Assembly (NCBI RefSeq): GCF_013305725.1
Contig: NZ_CP047883.1
Location: forward strand, 1,715,001 to 1,779,000
Direction: 5' to 3'
Source: Streptococcus mitis
GTDB taxonomy: Bacteria > Bacillota > Bacilli > Lactobacillales > Streptococcaceae
Length of the DNA: 64,000 bases
The translations under genes were made by a program, and so were the position numbers. Numbering within the stretch: position 1 is the stretch's first letter; each line of letters starts with the position of its first letter. Positions 62,463 through 64,000 of the stretch are shown here, piece by piece. The notes beneath the pieces are model-generated. The model saw only the letters and a program-made list of their open reading frames with translations, ran no database searches and was not told the origin of the DNA.

Positions 62463-63556
62463 TATGATAATCCTTCCAAAATGATATCAACAATACGCTC
62501 ACAAGCTTTTCCATCTCCATATGGATTACTTGCTTTACTCATCTTGCTGTACTCTGTTTCATCTTCTAGAAGCAGTTTGAAATTAGTATAAATATTTTCT
62601 TCTTCTGTTCCTACTAATTTCAAAGTGCCTGCAGCAATCCCCTCTGGACGTTCTGTTGTATCACGCATTACCAATACTGGTTTACCTAAAGAAGGTGCTT
62701 CTTCTTGTACACCACCCGAATCTGTTAAAATCATGTAGCTTTGATTCATAAAATTATGAAAATCAATGACTTCTAGAGGTTCAATGATTTTCATACGTTC
62801 ATTGTCACCAAACACCTTACTTGCTAACTCACGAACCTTAGGATTCTTATGAATAGGATATACGACTTTAACATCTTCAAATTCATTCAGGATACGATTA
62901 ACTGCGTTAAACATATTTTCCATGGGTTGGCCAAGATTTTCACGTCTATGGGCTGTTAGCATGATTAGTTTACTGTCCTTAGCCCACTCCAAAATAGGAT
63001 GGTCATAATGATCTTGAACGGTTATCTTTAAGGCATCGATGACAGTATTTCCAGTAACATAGATATTCTCTCTTCCCTCTTTTAGAAGATTTTCTTTAGC
63101 CACTTCTGTCGGAGCAAAATTGAAATCCGAAATAATTGAAGTAGTCTGACGATTGAATTCTTCAGGAAATGGGCTTTGAAGATTATAAGTTCTCAATCCT
63201 GCCTCTACATGTCCAACTTTAATTCCCATGTAAAATGCAGCTAAAGCTGTCGCAAAAGTGGTTGTAGTATCCCCATGAACAAGAACAATATCTGGTTTTT
63301 CCTGCTCTAAAACTGCTTGAATTTTATCTAAAATACTTGTCGTGATTGTAAATAGTGTTTGATTTGCCTTCATAATTCCCAAATCATAATCAGGAACAAC
63401 TTTAAAGACATCTAAAACTTGCTCTAACATTTCTTTATGTTGACCAGTTACACACACAAGTGTCTTGATTGAATCATTTTTCTTCAGTTCATTCACTAAG
63501 GGACACATTTTTATTGCTTCTGGACGCGTCCCAAAAACTAACATTACTTTTTTCAT
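62462..63556 (-). CDS. mnaA: UDP-N-acetylglucosamine 2-epimerase (non-hydrolysing)
   Basis: Interconverts UDP-GlcNAc and UDP-ManNAc, supplying ManNAc or a ManNAc-derived sugar. The 364-residue GT-B-fold protein starts KKVMLVFGTRPEAIKMCPLV and has VHGDTTTTFATALAAF, VEAGLRTYNLQSPFPEEFNR, LTAHRRENLG and LTDSGGVQEEAPSLGKPVLV, all hallmark segments. The start overlaps the upstream GT4 gene by 4 bases. Confidence 0.95.
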   Translation of the reverse strand: MKKVMLVFGTRPEAIKMCPLVNELKKNDSIKTLVCVTGQHKEMLEQVLDVFKVVPDYDLGIMKANQTLFTITTSILDKIQAVLEQEKPDIVLVHGDTTTTFATALAAFYMGIKVGHVEAGLRTYNLQSPFPEEFNRQTTSIISDFNFAPTEVAKENLLKEGRENIYVTGNTVIDALKITVQDHYDHPILEWAKDSKLIMLTAHRRENLGQPMENMFNAVNRILNEFEDVKVVYPIHKNPKVRELASKVFGDNERMKIIEPLEVIDFHNFMNQSYMILTDSGGVQEEAPSLGKPVLVMRDTTERPEGIAAGTLKLVGTEEENIYTNFKLLLEDETEYSKMSKASNPYGDGKACERIVDIILEGLS

Positions 63557-64000
63557 TTTGAATCTCCCATTAGTTTTTGATAAAATTTACGATAATTCTC
63601 TAAAAATAAAGGATAACTAAACTTCTCTTCATAATCTTTTTTAGCTTGATAAGCTAACCTTGTTCTAAGAGTTGAGTCAGTCGCCAGACTCTCAATAGCA
63701 GAAGCTAAGGACCTAGCATCTTTAGCAGGAACCAAGATCCCATTTTCTTTTGTAACAACTTCATTAATGCCAGGAATATCTGTCGCAACCATGGTTTTTC
63801 CATTCATAAATGCTTCGATAACATTTAGAGCCAAGCCTTCAAATAATGACGAAGACACTAGGAAATCAAAACTATTAATGCATTCCACTATATCCTGTCT
63901 ATACCCTAAAAAAGATACTTTATCTTCCAGATTTAGTTCTTTAACCTTGTTTTCTAATTCGTCTCTTAGCTCTCCATCCCCAACGATAAATAAACGCAGT
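63553..64000 (-). CDS. GT4-family glycosyltransferase, C-terminal part (5' end outside window)
   Basis: The minus-strand frame is open from the window edge to the stop at 63553, about 148 residues. It is the C-terminal lobe of a retaining family 4 transferase: FIVGDGELRDELENKV, VSFLGYRQDI, SSSLFEGLALNVIEAF (the E-x7-E-type donor site) and MVATDIPGINEVV. Donor and acceptor are unknown. Overlaps mnaA by 4 bases, so it belongs to the same capsule operon. Confidence 0.9.
   Translation of the reverse strand, partial: LRLFIVGDGELRDELENKVKELNLEDKVSFLGYRQDIVECINSFDFLVSSSLFEGLALNVIEAFMNGKTMVATDIPGINEVVTKENGILVPAKDARSLASAIESLATDSTLRTRLAYQAKKDYEEKFSYPLFLENYRKFYQKLMGDSK

Overview
The window is chromosomal DNA of a mitis-group Streptococcus. 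Gene order closely follows the pneumococcal stretch fab cluster - serS - mutS2 - recD2 - tig - liaFSR - mevalonate genes - choline-binding proteins - ritR/gnd - mapZ - rnpB/gpsB - recU/pbp1A - GH101 - aliA - capsule locus. BOX elements, choline-binding proteins, a RitR-type orphan regulator and YSIRK/LPxTG surface proteins support this. Several features look more like S. mitis (or a close commensal) than typical S. pneumoniae: a PBP1A with a one-residue insertion before the transpeptidase domain, an enlarged GH101 gene, and an extra giant GH20-GH84 gene beside it. Species assignment is an inference.

Region by region. 1-4242 (minus): fatty acid synthesis genes fabM, fabT, fabH, acpP, fabK and the start of fabD, with a FabT-type operator before fabK. 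4453-7679 (plus): aspartate kinase, a DUF956 protein, and serS behind a T-box leader. 7703-10832 (minus): a TDT-family transporter, an AhpD-like protein and an amino-acid:sodium symporter under a glycine riboswitch. 11175-14576 (minus): zapA, cvpA, mutS2. 14663-18762 (plus): rnhC, lepB, recD2. 18810-27056 (minus): tig, an alkD-type gene broken by an amber codon, liaFSR, and the mevalonate operon mvaK1-mvaD-mvaK2-fni. 27331-29378 (minus): two tandem choline-binding proteins. 29479-35702 (minus): ritR, gnd, mapZ, an rRNA methyltransferase gene, rnpB, gpsB, ypsA. 35769-38551 (plus): recU and pbp1A, divergent from ypsA.

38719-53923 (minus) is the most unusual part: two giant sortase-anchored glycosidases in tandem. 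The first transcribed is a GH101 endo-alpha-N-acetylgalactosaminidase carrying an inserted V8/trypsin-like serine protease domain with an intact His-Asp-Ser triad. The second carries two separate catalytic modules, GH20 and GH84, with several F5/8-type carbohydrate-binding domains. Both share a YSIRK signal region, a similar 5' leader with a cre-like site, and related C-terminal wall-spanning repeats. Together they look like a surface machine for stripping and cutting O-glycosylated host proteins such as mucins.

54221-64000 (minus): aliA, with a strong promoter and a CodY-like box, then the 3' end of a Wzx/Wzy-type capsule locus encoding a galactofuranosyltransferase, UDP-galactopyranose mutase, polymerase, flippase, GT2 transferase, UDP-GlcNAc 2-epimerase and a partial GT4 transferase. 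The polymerase and flippase part is visibly A+T-rich. Four BOX elements, at least 15 hairpin terminators and several sigma-70-type promoters are also listed.
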